From: an uncultured Collinsella sp.
GTDB taxonomy: Bacteria; Actinomycetota; Coriobacteriia; Coriobacteriales; Coriobacteriaceae
Length of the DNA: 17,715 nucleotides
NCBI GenBank assembly: GCA_937982065.1
Contig: CALJMO010000061.1
Span: forward strand, 1 to 17,715
Direction: 5' to 3'
The notes beneath the pieces are model-generated. The model saw only the letters and a list, made by a program, of their open reading frames with translations. It searched no databases and was not told the origin of the DNA. Positions 14,459 through 17,715 of this stretch are shown here, piece after piece. How positions within the stretch are numbered: the first letter of the stretch is position 1; every line of letters begins with the position of its first letter. The translations under genes and the position numbers were made by a program.

Positions 14459-14968
14459 ATGCAGTTCACCAAAACGCTTAAGGTGACGCCGGAGGAGCTT
14501 TTTGACGCTCTGGCGGGATCCATCATGCAGGATATCGAGAACGCCACGGGCAAGCGTCCCAGCCACAACAAGCTCAACGGCTATAAGTACGAGAAGCGCG
14601 CCCAGTCCGCAAAAGGCAAGGCCAAGGGCACGGCGATCAAGGTTAAGATCAAGAACTTTGACTACCCGTGTCTCTATGAGGTCCGTTTTCAGTATGCGGC
14701 GGGCATCAATACCATGCGCTATGAGGCTGCACCTGCTGGCGATGGTGCCTGCGAGCTCACCTATACCGAGGATTTTCAGGGTGTGGGTGGTAACACGTCT
14801 GGTACGCGCGGCAAGCTCGGCCTCTTCTTCTATGAGCGCAAGCTCAAGAGCCACGCCAACCAGACGATTGATCAAATCGTCAAATACATCGAGGGTGAGC
14901 GCCGCGTAAAGGCTAATCCCGCCTTCGCCGATGATGCTGCCGAAAACGCTTCGGATGTATTCCATTGA
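14459..14968 (+). CDS. DUF3284 domain-containing protein
   Basis: A 169-aa soluble protein. The start (MQFTKTLKVTPEELFDAL, then IMQDIENATGK), the middle (YEVRFQYAAGINTMRYE) and CELTYTEDFQG followed by FFYERKLKSHANQTIDQIVKYIE resemble the DUF3284 family of Firmicutes and Actinobacteria. Members look like small START/Bet v1-like alpha/beta proteins. Their function is unknown, though they are sometimes found near sugar-uptake genes. The last 25 residues are an acidic, alanine-rich extension beyond the usual family length. AAGGAG (14448-14453) is five bases before ATG 14459. It appears monocistronic, and no terminator was recognised downstream. Confidence 0.8.
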   Translation: MQFTKTLKVTPEELFDALAGSIMQDIENATGKRPSHNKLNGYKYEKRAQSAKGKAKGTAIKVKIKNFDYPCLYEVRFQYAAGINTMRYEAAPAGDGACELTYTEDFQGVGGNTSGTRGKLGLFFYERKLKSHANQTIDQIVKYIEGERRVKANPAFADDAAENASDVFH

Positions 14969-15072
14969 TACCCCTGTGCAAATGCTTTACCGCTCTTCAC
15001 ATCAACTGTGGACACTTCAGGCTTCGAGTCAGTAGCGAGCGGCCCGACAAAATTAGTTGACGGAAGTGCCAA

Positions 15073-15179
15073 GTGAATAAGAATGCCACTACGCAACTGC
15101 ACATCTATTCCGCCTTTTTCGTTCTCGCGGGATTTGTTTTAAATCGGGGGTATTTCTACTTTTCCTTGCGGAGAAAGGG
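15073..15179 (+). pseudogene. Detached N-terminus (first membrane segment) of the MFS transporter gene
   Basis: GTG 15073, preceded by GGAAG and an in-frame TGA at 15058, opens a frame encoding MNKNATTQLHIYSAFF, then VLAGFVLNRGYFYF. This is a typical first transmembrane helix of an MFS protein. After the four T's at 15160-15163 this frame turns into Arg-rich sequence and stops at 15258. The next frame continues the transporter as FLAEKGMSVTQ. Adding one T (five instead of four) would restore a single 399-aa protein. The fragment is therefore the true start of the gene at 15180-16271, split by a one-base deletion, a sequencing error, or a slippage site. Confidence 0.75.
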
Positions 15180-16271
15180 ATGTCTGTCACGCAAATCGCA
15201 CTTTATCAAGCCCTATTCAACATTGCAACGGTCGTTCTCGAGTTACCAACAGGGTTAGTGGGCGATTTCTTTGGAAAGAAGTTTTCGATTCAAGTGGGCG
15301 TTCTGCTGCTTTTCTTCCATACGGCTGGCATGCTGTTGCTCTCAGGCCCCTTTCTCGTCGCGCTTTCCCTTGTTGAGGCACTCGCCTACTCCCTTCAATC
15401 GGGATCCGAACAAGCGCTTTTATATGAAATTGCCCGAAATGCCGGTCAAGGAGAGCGCTTCCTCACCATCAACGCTCGGCTGCTTGCCGCGCAATCAATC
15501 GCGACGGGAGTGGCAATCGTACTTGGATCATTCATTGCCCAAGTATCTTGGAGTGCCCTCTACGTATGCGTTTCCGTTTTCTATCTCCTGCAGCTTTTCC
15601 TTCTGTATCCCATTGAGAGGATGGAAACGACCCATTCCAAAAACTCTGGGGAGGAAAGGTTTGACGTAGCCAAGATCTTCAGACGCGAAACCTGGTGCAT
15701 TGGAGAATCCGCTTTTGCGGTGTTGCTTCTTCTAATCGGCACAAGCATGCTCGATGGATTCTATGGGAGTTATTACAACTTGAATCAGTTGGTATTCGAC
15801 GCATTTGATGCTCCCGTCTCCATAATAGGAATCTTTTTCGGTGCATCCTATGCAGTAAATGCGACGGCCTACATTGCAGCAGATTTCTTCTCATCGCGTT
15901 TCGGGAAAAGAAATACCATGCTCGGCTCGATGCTAATCGAGGCTGGTCTTTTCATGATTCTTCCGTGGTTCGCTTCAAATCCGCTGTGTTTGTTTGGCCT
16001 TAGCATGGCGCTTTGCTTTCTTCCAGAAGTGGTGTACATCACTTCGGAAAACTTAATCCAAGACGCGATAGCGGACGATCTCCGCGCGACGGTTCTTTCC
16101 GTCGCGTCTCTGGTAAGGGCTCTCTTTTCCGCAATGTTTTTCTCCATATTTGGATATGTGTTGGGGTTATATCCCATTCAGATAGCGCTCGGTGTTATTG
16201 GCGCAATCGCGATAGCAATTACCGCCGTTGTTTCTTTAAAAATGGTAGGAATACAGGTCTCCAAGAATTGA
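15180..16271 (+). CDS. MFS transporter, lacking its first membrane segment because of a frameshift
   Basis: The 363-aa product is a major facilitator superfamily permease. The signature between helices 2 and 3 reads ELPTGLVGDFFGKK, and about eleven hydrophobic segments follow. A charged central loop at about residues 148-170 (ERMETTHSKNSGEERF) separates two halves. Substrate is unknown; it resembles drug or small-molecule efflux-type MFS proteins of Firmicutes. ATG 15180 has GGAG six bases upstream, so an N-truncated product could be made, but homology continues upstream (FLAEKG) and the first helix lies in another frame from 15073. The gene is less GC-rich than its neighbours, with many A/T-ending codons, suggesting recent acquisition. 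No mobile element is visible beside it. Confidence 0.8.
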   Translation: MSVTQIALYQALFNIATVVLELPTGLVGDFFGKKFSIQVGVLLLFFHTAGMLLLSGPFLVALSLVEALAYSLQSGSEQALLYEIARNAGQGERFLTINARLLAAQSIATGVAIVLGSFIAQVSWSALYVCVSVFYLLQLFLLYPIERMETTHSKNSGEERFDVAKIFRRETWCIGESAFAVLLLLIGTSMLDGFYGSYYNLNQLVFDAFDAPVSIIGIFFGASYAVNATAYIAADFFSSRFGKRNTMLGSMLIEAGLFMILPWFASNPLCLFGLSMALCFLPEVVYITSENLIQDAIADDLRATVLSVASLVRALFSAMFFSIFGYVLGLYPIQIALGVIGAIAIAITAVVSLKMVGIQVSKN

Positions 16272-16511
16272 TATATCGATTGACGAGCTGCCCGAAGCGT
16301 CGAGCCTTCTTGATGGACATGACTATTCGTCACAAATCATTCAGCGTATCGCCGGGGTTCCAGTAATACTCGATATATCTGGATGCACTCATTCCCCTTT
16401 TTGAAGGTCCCAAAAAGACTGCCCGTGTTGGTTTGGCTAGGTTCGGGTGCCGTCCGCGCCGTGCGGTAAAATCGTTCAGTCAGAACACGAACCCGCATCG
16501 GAGCTCATCAC
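16270..16511. other. Gene-poor stretch with a 10-bp inverted repeat, between MFS and dnaE
   Basis: GATATATCGA (16270-16279) and TCGATATATC (16369-16378) are perfect 10-bp inverted repeats 89 bp apart, the first overlapping the MFS stop codon. A short AT hairpin (CTTTTTG 16397-16403 with CAAAAAG 16411-16417) follows. The sequence between the repeats is open forward (LPEASSLLDGHDYSS) and nearly open in reverse, so it may be a gene remnant, but I recognise no family. A dnaE promoter is expected near TAAAAT (16467-16472), with no clear -35. Confidence 0.4.
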
Positions 16512-17715
16512 ATGTCATTCGTCCATCTGCACAATCACACTGTTTTCTCCATGCTCGACGGCGCAACCCGTATCCAGGATATGGTCAATCGTGCCGTTGA
16601 ACTTGGCATGCCCGCCGTGGCCATTACCGACCACGGCTACATGTATGGCGTGCCCGACCTGGCGCTGGCCTGCGACGCCGTCAACCACAACACGCCCGAG
16701 TACAAAACCTGGAGCCACGACAAGGCCTTCTTGGAAAAGGACCGTCGTGACGAGCTGGTGGAGCCCGATCCCGAGGAAAACCCGCGCGAGCATGCCCAGT
16801 ATGTGAAGGACATGGCCATGTGGGACGAGAAGGGCAATATCGACGAGCTCAAGCCGCCCCTGGTCATCAAACCCATCTTTGGCTGCGAGGTCTACTTTAC
16901 GCCGGACGAGACCCTTGCCCGCGACCACAAGCCCGAGCTCTACCATATGATCCTCCTGGCCAAAGACCAGGAAGGCTACGTCAACCTGATGCAGACGGTC
17001 TCCGAGGCCGCCGTGCAGGGCTTTTACTACAAGCCGCGCGTGACGCTCGACAACCTGCGCCGCCATGCCAAGGGCATGATCTGCACGAGCGCCTGTATCG
17101 CGGGCATCATCCCCAAATACATCGACCGCGGCGACATGGAAGGCGCTATCAAGTGGGCCGAGACCTTCCGTGATACCTTCGAGCCCGGCGACTTCTACAT
17201 CGAGATCCAGGAACATGGCATCACCACCGACAACGGCCTGACTGACGAGCAGATGGACCGCACGCTCATTGATATCGCCAAGCAGGTGGGCGTCAAGGTC
17301 ATCGCCACCAACGACTTCCACTACCTGCGCCGCGAGGATGCGCCCGTGCAGGACGTCATCATGTGTATTGGCATGAACGCCAAGGTCGATGACCCCAACC
17401 GCATGCGCATGACCGGCTCGGAGTTTTACATGAAGACCGAGGAGGAGATGCGGGCGATGTTCCCGTATTGCCCCGAGGCCTGCGACAACACGCTCGAGAT
17501 CGCCGACAAGTGCTACGTCGAGCTCGACTGGGACTCTATCATCCTGCCGCGCTTTCCGTTGCTCGATCCCGGCGAGACGCACGAGAGCCAGTTCCGCCGT
17601 GAGTGCGAGAAGGGCCTGCGCCAGCACTATGGCGACGACTGGGCCACGCGCGAGATCGGTGGCGTCAACATCAAAGAGCGCTTTGAGTACGAATACAAGG
17701 TCATCTGCGACAAGG
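16512..17715 (+). CDS. dnaE: DNA polymerase III subunit alpha, N-terminal part (3'-truncated by the window)
   Basis: This is the replicative DNA polymerase catalytic subunit; the frame is open from ATG 16512 to the window edge (401 codons), with catalytic palm residues beyond it. The start is the PHP domain: FVHLHNHTVFSMLDGA (3-18) and AITDHG (37-42), with further PHP motifs IFGCEVYF (122-129), YHMILLAKDQEGYVNLM and VIATNDFHYL. Compared with E. coli DnaE there is an insertion of roughly 55-60 residues between about 56 and 118, rich in charged residues. HNHT and TDHG keep metal-binding residues that E. coli has lost, so an active PHP proofreading site is possible. A weak CGGAGC lies upstream of the start. 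PolC is excluded, because no OB or exonuclease domain precedes PHP. Confidence 0.95.
   Translation, partial: MSFVHLHNHTVFSMLDGATRIQDMVNRAVELGMPAVAITDHGYMYGVPDLALACDAVNHNTPEYKTWSHDKAFLEKDRRDELVEPDPEENPREHAQYVKDMAMWDEKGNIDELKPPLVIKPIFGCEVYFTPDETLARDHKPELYHMILLAKDQEGYVNLMQTVSEAAVQGFYYKPRVTLDNLRRHAKGMICTSACIAGIIPKYIDRGDMEGAIKWAETFRDTFEPGDFYIEIQEHGITTDNGLTDEQMDRTLIDIAKQVGVKVIATNDFHYLRREDAPVQDVIMCIGMNAKVDDPNRMRMTGSEFYMKTEEEMRAMFPYCPEACDNTLEIADKCYVELDWDSIILPRFPLLDPGETHESQFRRECEKGLRQHYGDDWATREIGGVNIKERFEYEYKVICDK

Noticed and set aside
15000..16511. Insertion sequence or transposon carrying the MFS gene
   Set aside because: No transposase frame, terminal repeats or target-site duplication were found around the gene.

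Overview
The window looks like chromosomal DNA of a high-GC actinobacterium of the class Coriobacteriia, probably Collinsella or a close relative. That placement is an inference from several signs: strongly GC-biased third codon positions, clear Shine-Dalgarno sites, the AddAB-type pair, a YerC/YecD TrpR-like protein, and DnaE with an enlarged PHP region. No rRNA, tRNA, CRISPR array or transposase gene was found. Both edges cut through genes: an iron-dependent alcohol dehydrogenase on the left and dnaE on the right.

Layout. (1) Positions 1-1910: the C-terminus of a FucO-type lactaldehyde reductase, a 127-bp nested palindrome, an M42-family metallopeptidase and a clean terminator. (2) 1911-3360: a stand-alone, lower-GC gene in which an N-terminal helix-turn-helix is fused to a HipA-like kinase. 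An inverted repeat that could be its own operator lies upstream. (3) 3369-6269: a sulfur-metabolism block, with mnmA (tRNA 2-thiolation) and cysK (cysteine synthase) on the minus strand and an Rrf2/CymR-like regulator divergent from cysK. A nested palindrome covers the cysK promoter. (4) 6340-7454: a bidirectional terminator, a small four-helix membrane protein (phage-holin-4 family) and a YerC/YecD TrpR-like regulator. The regulator is preceded by three small hairpins and a 16-codon leader ORF with two Trp codons. (5) 7588-14322: a large two-gene helicase-nuclease operon of AddB/AddA type for double-strand-break processing. (6) 14335-16511: a 63-bp hairpin repeat, a DUF3284 protein and a lower-GC MFS transporter whose first membrane segment is split off by a one-base frameshift, then a gene-poor stretch with an inverted repeat. 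(7) 16512-end: the N-terminal part of the replicative DNA polymerase III alpha subunit.

How the parts may work together. CysK makes cysteine, the sulfur source for MnmA, which thiolates tRNA U34. The divergent Rrf2 protein is the natural candidate to control cysK, as CymR does in Bacillus and Staphylococcus. AddA and AddB would form one complex. The HTH-HipA kinase, MFS and holin-like genes are single accessory genes. The most unusual items are the HTH-HipA fusion, the nested cysK operator, the Trp-containing leader ORF before the TrpR-like gene, the two long palindromes and the frameshifted MFS gene. All functional calls come from motif reading; no database search was run.
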